64,000 bases of DNA from Pseudomonadota bacterium. GTDB taxonomy: Bacteria > Cyanobacteriota > Vampirovibrionia > Obscuribacterales > Obscuribacteraceae. Shown piece by piece: positions 33,550 to 41,708 of the stretch. The position numbers were made by a program, and so were the translations under genes. The notes below the pieces were generated by a model, which was given only the letters and a program-made list of their open reading frames with translations, did no database searches and was not told where the DNA came from. Position 1 is the stretch's first letter. Every line of letters begins with the position of its first letter. The DNA is taken from assembly GCA_021325555.1 (NCBI GenBank), contig JAJPGY010000038.1, forward strand, positions 1 through 64,000. Reading direction: 5' to 3'.

Positions 33550-35202
33550 GTGCCGGCCGAGGATCAGATTAAATCATTCGGCGGCAGGGTGCCGCACGAG
33601 CTTGACCCCTACGCCTCCGTCGCGGCGGAAGGCGAGGCTGCGCGCGACCGCCGGCCGGGACAAACGGCGGGGGACGCCCTGGTCGGCTCGGTTCTGGCGG
33701 AGCGCTACCTGATTCTCTCGGTTATCGGTCAGGGCGGCATGGGGGTTGTGTACGAGGCCAGACATGAGCTTATCGATCGCCTGGTGGCCATAAAGATGCT
33801 CAAGCCCTCGCTGGTCGCCGATGAGCAGAGCGTGAAACGGTTTCAGCACGAGGCCAGGGCGGCCAGCCGCCTCAATCACCCGCACGTGATCACGATCTAC
33901 GACTTCGGTATCACCGCCAGCGGCGAGCCCTACATCGTCATGGAGTACCTGGAGGGGATAAGCCTCGCCGACGTGATCCAGAGCAACGGCTACGTGCCGC
34001 CCGGGCACGCAGTGCCCATCTTCGCGCAGGTCTGCGAGGCCCTTGAGCACGCGCACCAGCAAAAGATGATCCACCGGGATCTCAAGCCGGGCAACATCAT
34101 GCTCTTGAGCCGCGGGCAGGGAGCGCCGTTCGTCAAGGTGGTCGATTTCGGCATCGCCAAGGCCATACACGGGGCGCCGGCGGAATCGCAACGCCTGACG
34201 CAGACCGGGGAGATCTTCGGCAGCCCGGTTTACATGAGCCCGGAGCAGTGCGCGGGCGGCGAGCTCGACACGCGCTCGGACATCTACTCGATGGGCATCG
34301 TCATGTACGAGACGCTCACGGGCCGGCTGCCGTTTGCAGGCAGCACCCTGGTCGAGACAATCACCATGCAGATAAGCTCGCCGCCGCCGTCCTTCGCCCG
34401 CACTCGTCCGGATCTCCAGATTTCCGCCGAGGTGGAGGCGATCGTCATGCGGGCGCTGCGGAAGGATCCCGCTCTCCGGTACGCCTCGATGGAGGAGATG
34501 AGGTTGCATCTTTTGAGCGTGCTCCGCAACCTTGGCGCGCCGCCGGGCAAGACCGAGGCAGCCCCGCCGGCTCCGCTAGGGCGACCGCCGGCCGAATTCA
34601 CAAGGAGCCGCCCGGTTGCCACCACCGAGTTCAATCCCGGGCATCTGTCACGCCCGGGCACAAGGTCGACCGGCGAGCCCGGCGCCGGGCACGCCAGACG
34701 AGCGACCTCCGAATTTCGGCGATTGCAGCCGCAGCCGTCCCCGCCGGTGGACGAGCAGCGCAGCGCCGCGATCGCCATCCTGTCGGGTGCTGTGGTACTG
34801 CTGGTAGTGGCAACCACCGCGATCATCTGGGCCGCCGCCAGCGGTTTCTTCTCCGGGGGCAAACAGGCGCCGGCCCGGCCGCCGGCAAAACGGCAGGAAG
34901 CGCAGCAAGGGCCGGACACCGCCGCTGCGTCCCGCGCGCAGGCACCGGCGACCGGAGTGAGAGCGGCAGCCGGACCTTCCGCGCACAAGACCGCGGACGC
35001 CCCAGCACGGCACCAGCGGGCGGAGCACCGGCGCCCGCGCCTGAGGCACGCGGCGGAAAGCCAATCGAGAGGCGACGCCGGTGGCAGTCCATCGGTCGCC
35101 CCGGCGGCAGCAGGGAGCACGACCTCCCCGCCCCGGCAGCACTTCAAGGGCGACGACTACGGCCGGTGGGAAGAATTCAAGGACATGGAGCAACCCAATT
35201 GA
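33550..35202 (+). CDS. Transmembrane Ser/Thr protein kinase (PknB-like)
   Basis: 550 residues from GTG. The kinase domain (about 52-320) is complete: Gly-loop 'VIGQGGMGVVYEA', 'VAIKML' lysine, 'IHRDLKPGNIML' catalytic loop (about 174-185), 'VVDFGIAK' (about 198-205) and 'GSPVYMSPEQC' as APE equivalent. A Pro-rich linker leads to one span, 'AIAILSGAVVLLVVATTAII' (about 406-428), and an extracytoplasmic Ala/Pro/His-rich tail without PASTA repeats. It should phosphorylate cytosolic partners. Its stop overlaps the TTG of the next small gene. Confidence 0.92.
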   Translation: MPAEDQIKSFGGRVPHELDPYASVAAEGEAARDRRPGQTAGDALVGSVLAERYLILSVIGQGGMGVVYEARHELIDRLVAIKMLKPSLVADEQSVKRFQHEARAASRLNHPHVITIYDFGITASGEPYIVMEYLEGISLADVIQSNGYVPPGHAVPIFAQVCEALEHAHQQKMIHRDLKPGNIMLLSRGQGAPFVKVVDFGIAKAIHGAPAESQRLTQTGEIFGSPVYMSPEQCAGGELDTRSDIYSMGIVMYETLTGRLPFAGSTLVETITMQISSPPPSFARTRPDLQISAEVEAIVMRALRKDPALRYASMEEMRLHLLSVLRNLGAPPGKTEAAPPAPLGRPPAEFTRSRPVATTEFNPGHLSRPGTRSTGEPGAGHARRATSEFRRLQPQPSPPVDEQRSAAIAILSGAVVLLVVATTAIIWAAASGFFSGGKQAPARPPAKRQEAQQGPDTAAASRAQAPATGVRAAAGPSAHKTADAPARHQRAEHRRPRLRHAAESQSRGDAGGSPSVAPAAAGSTTSPPRQHFKGDDYGRWEEFKDMEQPN

Positions 35203-35453
35203 AGCACGCAGGCAATCAGGCGCTTGACACTCTCGAGGATCTTCTGGCCGAATTGCGAAAACGAAAAGGGCTGAAGGAGAAGAAACGCGGCGTGTTCTAT
35301 CGCGGCTCGCAGGCCTTCCTGCACTTCCATGAGGACCCCTCCGGCTTGTTCGCGGACCTGCGATCGGGCGAGCGGTGGAGCCGCCACCGGGTGACGACTC
35401 CTCACGAAAGGAGGCTTCTCCTCCAGGCGCTGGAAGCAGAGCTTGCAGGTTGA
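35199..35453 (+). CDS. Small protein coupled to kinase gene
   Basis: 84 residues from TTG 35199, sharing TTGA with the kinase stop. The sequence is charged: helical 'LDTLEDLLAELRKRKGLKEKKR' then 'VFYRGSQAFLHFHEDPSGLFADLR' strands. No family is recognised. The overlap suggests translation coupled to the kinase, so it may be a partner or substrate. It ends six bases before the MATE gene. Confidence 0.65.
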   Translation: MKHAGNQALDTLEDLLAELRKRKGLKEKKRGVFYRGSQAFLHFHEDPSGLFADLRSGERWSRHRVTTPHERRLLLQALEAELAG

Positions 35454-35459
35454 TCCTGG

Positions 35460-36854
35460 TTGCGCAAGATGGAATCGGACACAGCTAAGAAAGAATCGCC
35501 GCCGGCCGCAGCTCTTCCATTAATTGAAGGGAGCCTGTGGAAGGCGATCTGGATCATGTCCTGGCCGCTGATGCTGACGACGGTGGCAGGCTCGATAACC
35601 AGCATGGTGGATATTCAAGTGGCCGGACTACTCGGCTCCACCGCTCAGGCAGCGGTGGGTCTTTCCGAGCAGATTCTCTTTCTCTTCATGATTTTCGTGC
35701 TGTCCGTGGGCGTGGGCACCACCGCCATTGTGTCCCGCGGATACGGCGCCGGCGACCTGTCTGACACCATAGACGGTACCGCGCAATCCATCTCGCTGGC
35801 GGTGATTATGGGGCTCGGTCTGGCAGCGGTGGCCTTCGCGGTCTCCCAGTTCGTGCTGCCGATCTTTAGCAGCTCCTCGGCGATGCTCGATCTGGGGCGG
35901 CTTTATCTGAGCATATTCGCTTCCTTTCTCCTGCCCTTCAGCCTGCTTTCGATTGTCAATGCGGCCTTCCGGGCGATTGGCGACGCTAAAACACCGCTGG
36001 CGGTGGTCCTTGTTTCGACCGGGATCTGCATTGCCGGAGATTATCTCACGGTGGTCGGCAACTGGCCCGTGCCCGGGCTGGGCATACGGGGGATAGCCTT
36101 CTCGGCGCTGGCCGGCAACACGGTGGCCACCGGTCTGGCCCTGTGGAGGCTTTCCCGCTCGCCGCTCAAGGACAGTTTCAACCGCCTGTGGCCGCTGTCG
36201 CCGGCGATGATGCGCAGGGTAGTCCACATCGGCATCCCATCGGCCCTGCACCGCCTGAACTGGTCGGCGGCCGTCTTCGCGCTGTTCTTCATCCTGGCGC
36301 GCTTGAGCCATCCGGTGCAGGCGATCGCCTCGTGGACCGTGGGGATCAGAATAGAGAGCATTGTTTTCATGCCGCTCATGGCGCTCAGCATGGCGGTGTC
36401 ATCCATAGTCGGGCAGAACGTGGGGGCGCGCCAGATCCGGCGCGCCTACGAGGCCGGCTGGCGGACGACCTGGGCGGGGGTGGTGCTCATGGTTGTCCTG
36501 GGCACGGCCCTGTTTGCCGGCGCCGATCCGCTGGCGAGGCTTATGAGCCACGACGCAACGGCTATCGAGTACACGATCGGTTACCTGCGCATAAACGCCC
36601 TGTCCGAGCCGTTCCTGGCCCTGGCCATGGTGCTGTCCGGCGCCCTGCAGGGAGCCGGGGACACGCGCACGCCCATGTGGATCAGCGTTTTGTGCAACTG
36701 GCTTGTCCGGCTGCCGCTGGCCTGGCTGCTGGCGCTCACCTTCGGTCTGGGAGCCAACGGCTGCTGGATCGCCATGGCCCTCGGGGTCACCTGCTTCGGC
36801 CTTCTGGTGTCCTGGCGTTTCGCCTCCGGCGACTGGATCAAGGTCAGGGTTTGA
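35460..36854 (+). CDS. MATE-family efflux transporter
   Basis: 464 residues from TTG 35460, or 461 from ATG 35469. Twelve hydrophobic segments in two matching halves are visible, starting 'LWKAIWIMSWPLMLTTVAGS' and, in the second half, 'MMRRVVHIGIPSALHRLNWS'. The MATE features 'VDIQVAGLLGSTAQAAVGLS' and 'GALQGAGDTRTPMW' are present. Such proteins export drugs or metabolites in exchange for Na+ or H+. The substrate is unknown. It is probably in one operon with the kinase upstream. Confidence 0.9.
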   Translation: MRKMESDTAKKESPPAAALPLIEGSLWKAIWIMSWPLMLTTVAGSITSMVDIQVAGLLGSTAQAAVGLSEQILFLFMIFVLSVGVGTTAIVSRGYGAGDLSDTIDGTAQSISLAVIMGLGLAAVAFAVSQFVLPIFSSSSAMLDLGRLYLSIFASFLLPFSLLSIVNAAFRAIGDAKTPLAVVLVSTGICIAGDYLTVVGNWPVPGLGIRGIAFSALAGNTVATGLALWRLSRSPLKDSFNRLWPLSPAMMRRVVHIGIPSALHRLNWSAAVFALFFILARLSHPVQAIASWTVGIRIESIVFMPLMALSMAVSSIVGQNVGARQIRRAYEAGWRTTWAGVVLMVVLGTALFAGADPLARLMSHDATAIEYTIGYLRINALSEPFLALAMVLSGALQGAGDTRTPMWISVLCNWLVRLPLAWLLALTFGLGANGCWIAMALGVTCFGLLVSWRFASGDWIKVRV

Positions 36855-36963
36855 GGCAAAAGGCGGTTCCCGAGGTATAAGGTCTGAGGGTAGACCGCCG
36901 GACGCGCGACCACCGGCGCTCGGGCTACACGCCGCCTCCCTGCTCAGCATGCGAGAAGCCGCA

Positions 36964-38598
36964 ATGTCCAAGGTCGGTGAAAAGGTAAGGATCGGGCAGC
37001 TGCTCGTGAAAGCAGGCGTGCTGACGCAGGGGCAGCTCGAGGAGAAGCTCGCCGTCGCCAAAACAATCGGACAGCCGCTCGGACAGATCCTGCTTCAGTC
37101 GGGGCTGCTCACGCGCTATCAGCTTATCTGCACCATTCAACTGCAATCGCTCATCCTGGATCAGAGACTGTCGAAACCGGCAGGAGTCAAGGCGCTGCGG
37201 CTGGTCTGCCTGGAAGGCCACGATCTCGGCGAGGCGTGCAAGAGAGTCGGGCTGGCGGACGAGCGGGTCTGGAGCCGCAAACTGGGCGACTTCCTGGTCG
37301 GCGCAAATATCATAAGCACGCGCCAGCTTCTCGATGCGATCGCAGCCAGCTTCCAGACCTGCACGCCGCTTGGTCAGACGCTGGTCCTTGCCCGGCTGGT
37401 ACGCCCGGAGGTGATCGCCACCGCGCTCACGCTGCAGAGACAGGTGAGGGCGGGCGAGCTGGCGCTCGAGCAGGCGCTGCAGGACCTGGAAGATTATCAC
37501 GCCGCCGCCGGCGGCGGCGTGTCCACCAATTCGCGCATGGAGGTGGGGCTGGCCTCAATCAAGACGCCGGTGGAGATTACCGGTGAGTTCGAGGTGGGGA
37601 CGATGCAGCAGGTGGATCAAATTCTCTGGAAACGGATCCGCCGGACCAGATTCGAAGATCAGGCGCTGGAGACGAACGGCCTGCCGCAGCAGTTCGCTCA
37701 GGACCTGGTCGGGACATCTCTCGCCGAGCGCTACGAGGTGATCTCTTTTATCGGGTCGGGGGGAATGGGCCTGGTCTATCTCGTGAGGGACAAACAGCTG
37801 GACAGCGTGATGGCCCTCAAGATGATGCAACCGCGCCACAAGCGGGATCCGGAGATAATCATGCGCTTCAAGCAGGAGGCGCAGCTGGTGCGCTCGCTCA
37901 ACCACGAGAACGTGGTGGTCGTGCACGATGTCGGGATCACGGATCAGGGCTGCTTCTACCTGATAATGGACTACATTTCCGGCATCTCCCTTGCCGAGCT
38001 TATCTCCCAGCAGGGCAAGGTGCCGCTCGATCGGGCGCTCTCCATATTCCACCAGTCCTGCAGCGCCGTAGCGCATGCGCACGAACGCGGTATCATTCAC
38101 CGGGATCTCAAACCGAGCAACATCATGCTGGCCAGGAACGAAGGCGAACCGGATGCGGTGAAGATCGTGGACTTCGGCATTGCCAAACTGGCGCCGCCGG
38201 AGGGCGGGCCGGACTTCCAGATAACAAGGAGCGGCCAGCTATTCGGCAGCCCGCTTTACATGAGCCCGGAGCGCTGCATGGGCAAGCCGCTCGACGCGCG
38301 TTCGGACATCTACTCGATCGGCTGCGTAATGTACGAGGCGCTCACCGGCCGGCCGCCTTTCGTCGGCGCCACGGTCTACGAGATCTTTTACAAGCACATG
38401 CAGCAGAAGCTGGAGAGAATCGGGAAAGTTGCCGCCGATCCGCAAGTGTCCGTGGGGATGGAAGATATCGTGTTCACCTGTATGGCCAAAGATCCATCCC
38501 AGCGCTACCAATCGATGAGCGATCTGCTCGAGTCGCTGGAGCGCGTGCGGGCGAGCGCTGCCGGCGGGCAGCAACGCAGAGGGAACGGCAATGGCTGA
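36964..38598 (+). CDS. Soluble Ser/Thr kinase with N-terminal MshEN-like domains
   Basis: 544 residues from ATG 36964; ATG 36949 is the alternative. Residues about 7-60 ('RIGQLLVKAGVLTQGQLEEK' then 'LGQILLQSGLLTRYQLICTI') and 100-160 ('LGDFLVGANIISTRQLLDAI', 'LGQTLVLARLVRPEVIATAL') look like two MshEN (GspE N-terminal) modules, a fold that binds c-di-GMP in MshE-type ATPases. The kinase domain (about 254-525) is intact: 'FIGSGGMGLVYLV', 'MALKMM', 'IIHRDLKPSNIML', 'IVDFGIAK' and 'GSPLYMSPERC'. No transmembrane segment is seen. It overlaps the next gene by 8 bases. Confidence 0.85.
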   Translation: MSKVGEKVRIGQLLVKAGVLTQGQLEEKLAVAKTIGQPLGQILLQSGLLTRYQLICTIQLQSLILDQRLSKPAGVKALRLVCLEGHDLGEACKRVGLADERVWSRKLGDFLVGANIISTRQLLDAIAASFQTCTPLGQTLVLARLVRPEVIATALTLQRQVRAGELALEQALQDLEDYHAAAGGGVSTNSRMEVGLASIKTPVEITGEFEVGTMQQVDQILWKRIRRTRFEDQALETNGLPQQFAQDLVGTSLAERYEVISFIGSGGMGLVYLVRDKQLDSVMALKMMQPRHKRDPEIIMRFKQEAQLVRSLNHENVVVVHDVGITDQGCFYLIMDYISGISLAELISQQGKVPLDRALSIFHQSCSAVAHAHERGIIHRDLKPSNIMLARNEGEPDAVKIVDFGIAKLAPPEGGPDFQITRSGQLFGSPLYMSPERCMGKPLDARSDIYSIGCVMYEALTGRPPFVGATVYEIFYKHMQQKLERIGKVAADPQVSVGMEDIVFTCMAKDPSQRYQSMSDLLESLERVRASAAGGQQRRGNGNG

Positions 38599-39154
38599 GC
38601 CACGCAAGCACATGCTCATAGGCGAGATGCTCACTCAGGCCGGCATACTCTCCAGCGCGACTCTTGACCGGCGCCTGGAGGCGGCGCAACTGATCGGGCA
38701 ACCGCTCGGTTTGACCCTGCTTCAGTTCGGGGATCTGACGGAGCTCCATTTGATCTCGGTGGTGCAGCTGCAATCACTCTACCTCGACGGAGCGCTTTCG
38801 CTGGAGCAGGCGCTTGCCGCCGTGAAGATGGTGCACAAGGACAACTATTGCACTGAAGAGGCGCTGGAGCGCCTGGGCTTTATCGAAATGGCCGCCTGGA
38901 CCTCCAGGCTTGGCGAGCTTCTTGTAGGCGCCGAGCTGCTCAACGAAGCGGCCGTGTACGAGGCCCTCTACCATGCCCTCAAAGAATGTCGCCCGCTCGG
39001 TCACATACTGGTGCGGCGCGGAATGCTAAAACCGGTGGTCATCGCCGCCGCTCTGTCCGTGCAAAAGCGCATCCGCGCCGGCGAGCTTTCGCGCGAAGAT
39101 GGACTGCAACAGCTCCGCCAATCCGCGGAGAGCGATTCGCTGCTTCTGGACTAG
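38591..39154 (+). CDS. Stand-alone MshEN-like domain protein
   Basis: 187 residues made only of MshEN-like repeats: 'LIGEMLTQAGILSSATLDRR' with 'LGLTLLQFGDLTELHLISVV', and 'LGELLVGAELLNEAAVYEAL' with 'LGHILVRRGMLKPVVIAAAL'. It is a close paralogue of the N-terminal part of the kinase just upstream, with the same block order and 'SVQKRIRAGELSREDGLQQL' matching 'TLQRQVRAGELALEQALQDL'. Its ATG lies within the kinase's last codons, so translation is coupled. It may compete with or dimerise on the kinase. Confidence 0.75.
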   Translation: MAEPRKHMLIGEMLTQAGILSSATLDRRLEAAQLIGQPLGLTLLQFGDLTELHLISVVQLQSLYLDGALSLEQALAAVKMVHKDNYCTEEALERLGFIEMAAWTSRLGELLVGAELLNEAAVYEALYHALKECRPLGHILVRRGMLKPVVIAAALSVQKRIRAGELSREDGLQQLRQSAESDSLLLD

Positions 39155-39163
39155 GGGGCGCCC

Positions 39164-40357
39164 GTGACAGAATCGCACAAGGTCCTGGAGCTGAGCTCGA
39201 TGTACGAAGGATCGACCAAGCACGTCTGGCGGCCGGTTGAGCGCGAGGACAGGCTATGGTTCCAGTACGACGATTCCTACTCGATGTTCGGGTGGCGGCC
39301 CATGCCCGACCTGATCGCGGGACGGGCGAAGTCGCTCACCGTCCTTGCGTCCTTCTTCTTCGAGCACCTGAGCGATCCCATCTCCTGGAAGCAGCTTCCG
39401 GTTTCCCCGGCCCTCAAGTCATTCCGCTCCGACTGGCTGGAGGCTCGCTGGGCGCACCTCACCTATTCGCATGTTCTGGCCGAGCATGGCTTGCCCAGCC
39501 ATTATCAGGGGCTGGTCGCCGCTGACGGCACACCGCTTACCATGGCTGAAGCGGTGGGCACCGCTGGCAGTGCCTATATCGAGGTCTTGCCGGCGGTGGT
39601 CACGCGCCCGGAAGCGTACACGCTTCTGGGGCAGAAGGTGTTTTACTATGGGCCTCCGGGGCCGGCGACACGAAGGCTGCTCCCGCTGGAGGTCGTCTTC
39701 CACCTGGGTATTCGCCAGAAAGACCATCTCAGGCGGCGGCTGGAAGCTGATCCCGGCTATCTCGAGGCGCTGGACATAAAGAAGATCCCGGAAGACGGAC
39801 AGCTCTTCGACCGCCCGCTGCTGGAGTTTTTTCCCAGGATCGAGCCGCCCCATCGCCGCCGCCTGCTGGTCCAGGAGGCCCTGGTCATATCCGGGCTGAC
39901 CGGCGGGCAGTTCGAGGAGCTGATTGAGACCGCTTACAACATCGCGCTCGCGCTCTACGCTCTTTTCAGCCAGCGGAGAATCGAGCTGTGGCAGGGCAAG
40001 CTCGAGTTCGCCATCTCTGCAGAAGGGCTCATGCTCGTCGACTGCCTGGAGCCCGACGAGCTGCTCATTACCTGCAATGACAAACGCCTGTCGAAGGACG
40101 CGGTGGAGATGTTTTACCGCGGCACGCCCTGGGAAGCCGCCGTGCAGGAGGCCAAGACCAAAGCGGAGGCGATGGGGCGGCGGGACTGGCAGGACATGTG
40201 CAGGTCGGCGCTGCGCGCCGAGCCGGAGCCGTTGCCCTCCGAGCTCAGGACGGCGCTCGATCACCTCTATCCCGCCCTGGCTAATCACGTCTTGCGCCGC
40301 AACCTGTTCGACGGCGTGCCGCCGCTCGATGATGTTGTGACCCGGCTGCCTCCGTAA
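39164..40357 (+). CDS. SAICAR synthetase-like protein (PurC family)
   Basis: 397 residues from GTG. The N-terminal lobe has 'LSSMYEGSTKHVW', 'LWFQYDDSYSMFGWRPMPDL' and 'GRAKSLTVLASFFFEHL', matching the PurC ATP-lobe pattern (YEGk-K, D-yS-F-W-MPD). 'LPLEVVFHLGI' corresponds to the PurC signature, but the Arg expected after VVF is His. 'GKLEFAISAEGLMLVDCLEPDE' fits the second signature. Length exceeds classical PurC (about 240) and resembles the longer PurC2 type. No purine gene is near; it follows MshEN/kinase genes, so it may be a repurposed ligase. It ends at a perfect palindrome. Confidence 0.7.
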   Translation: MTESHKVLELSSMYEGSTKHVWRPVEREDRLWFQYDDSYSMFGWRPMPDLIAGRAKSLTVLASFFFEHLSDPISWKQLPVSPALKSFRSDWLEARWAHLTYSHVLAEHGLPSHYQGLVAADGTPLTMAEAVGTAGSAYIEVLPAVVTRPEAYTLLGQKVFYYGPPGPATRRLLPLEVVFHLGIRQKDHLRRRLEADPGYLEALDIKKIPEDGQLFDRPLLEFFPRIEPPHRRRLLVQEALVISGLTGGQFEELIETAYNIALALYALFSQRRIELWQGKLEFAISAEGLMLVDCLEPDELLITCNDKRLSKDAVEMFYRGTPWEAAVQEAKTKAEAMGRRDWQDMCRSALRAEPEPLPSELRTALDHLYPALANHVLRRNLFDGVPPLDDVVTRLPP

Positions 40358-40361
40358 GCAG

Positions 40362-40401
40362 GACGATGAGAGGGCGGGGCGTGCCCCGCCCTCTCATCGT
40401 C
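40362..40401. terminator. Bidirectional terminator, perfect 19-bp palindrome
   Basis: GACGATGAGAGGGCGGGGC and its exact complement flank a 2-base GT centre. It starts 5 bases after the PurC-like stop and ends 3 bases before the stop of the convergent O-antigen-ligase-like gene, so it can end transcription from both sides. There are no T runs. Confidence 0.75.
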
Positions 40402-40403
40402 AA

Positions 40404-41708
40404 TCAAGCGTCGGACCGCTTGCTGCCGCCGGCGTTCCCGATAAGCGCCAGGGCGAACCACTGGGCCAGGCGCACCTGGGAGGTGCCGAAGTTGTACTCG
40501 AAAGCGCCGGAGACCATAAGGGCGACGGTGGCAGCAAATACCCCCAGGGCCAGCCCCCGGTCCAGGCTGTCGCCGGCGGTCCCGGCCTGCCCGAGGGCCA
40601 TCCGCAGGGCGCAGAGCCAAAGCCACAGGTATGCCGCCAGACCGACAACGCCGGTTGTGGTGAGGATCTGAAAGTAATTGCTGTGGGCGTGGTTGATGTC
40701 GGTGGAGCGTCCGGGCACGATCGCCTCGGGAATATTAAAATGCGGGTAGCGGCGAATTCCCACGCCCAGGATCGGGGACTGCCGCCAGCGGTTGATGGAC
40801 TCCCGCCACAAGAAAAGACGCACCCTGGTGCTCACATCCTCCTGCCAGTGCTGCAGGGGTGCCAGTCTTGTCTGCACGACCGGAATCGTCGCCCAGGCGG
40901 CAAGCGATACCACCGCCAGGGTGAGACAAGACTTGAGGAGCGCGCGCCAGGAATAGATGCCGGCCAGGGATATGATCCCGGCAATCACTCCCAGCCAGGC
41001 GCCTCGCTCGCTGGCGAAAACCACGCCGACCAGATTGGCCGCGGTGACCGCCCCGAACCGGACCCGCCCGGCCAAAAGCTGGCGCAGCCGCCCGTAGCCG
41101 CCTGAGAGCAGAACGCCCAGGGCCAGCAGGCCGAAGATCTGCATCTGCCCGGCGAACGCCATCGGGCTGCCGAGAAAGCCGGTGCCCTGCAGATAGGGGT
41201 AGCCAAAAGGGTGGAAGTGGAAAAGCTGCTGGACCATTCCCCACACGCCGGCACAGGCGCCCACGGCCAGCAGCGCCTGGACCGACACGACCATGGCCAG
41301 CCGGCTGCCGGCAAACACCTGATACGCCCAGAAGTAGACGAGAAGCGCCCGCAAGCTTTCCAGCGATTTCCCGGCCTCGCCCAGTCCGCCGTTGACCAGA
41401 CCGGACACGGTCACGACGCCGGCAAAAACCCCGAGCGGCGCAGCCAGCGGGGGCAAGGACGGCGCGAGGGCCGGGCTGGCCGGCGAGGGGCGGCGGCCGA
41501 CGATCGCCTGCAGGATCCAGACAGCAATGCCCGACAAGAGAACAGCCCAGCTCGCGGTCAGCGACAGCGGCAAGCTTATCGCATAGAGCACCACCAGCAG
41601 TGCCTGACACTTCGCTAATTTCTCAGACACACCGCTGGTTGGCACCGCGCCCTGCCTTCGTGGTTGTCCCGGTACAGCGGGCTCTGGCAGACGTTCTAAT
41701 AACGCCAC
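40404..41708 (-). CDS. O-antigen ligase/polymerase-like membrane protein
   Basis: 434 residues from GTG 41708, inside the end of trpS; GTG 41630 is an alternative. About ten spans are visible. The Wzy_C-type periplasmic loop has 'ILGVGIRRYPHFNI' and 'DINHAHSNYFQILTTTGVVG', the conserved His region of WaaL/O-antigen-polymerase proteins. It would join or polymerise lipid-linked glycans at the outer face of the membrane. No other glycan genes are next to it. trpS immediately upstream overlaps by 13 bases, so the pair is co-transcribed. Confidence 0.85.
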   Translation of the reverse strand: MALLERLPEPAVPGQPRRQGAVPTSGVSEKLAKCQALLVVLYAISLPLSLTASWAVLLSGIAVWILQAIVGRRPSPASPALAPSLPPLAAPLGVFAGVVTVSGLVNGGLGEAGKSLESLRALLVYFWAYQVFAGSRLAMVVSVQALLAVGACAGVWGMVQQLFHFHPFGYPYLQGTGFLGSPMAFAGQMQIFGLLALGVLLSGGYGRLRQLLAGRVRFGAVTAANLVGVVFASERGAWLGVIAGIISLAGIYSWRALLKSCLTLAVVSLAAWATIPVVQTRLAPLQHWQEDVSTRVRLFLWRESINRWRQSPILGVGIRRYPHFNIPEAIVPGRSTDINHAHSNYFQILTTTGVVGLAAYLWLWLCALRMALGQAGTAGDSLDRGLALGVFAATVALMVSGAFEYNFGTSQVRLAQWFALALIGNAGGSKRSDA

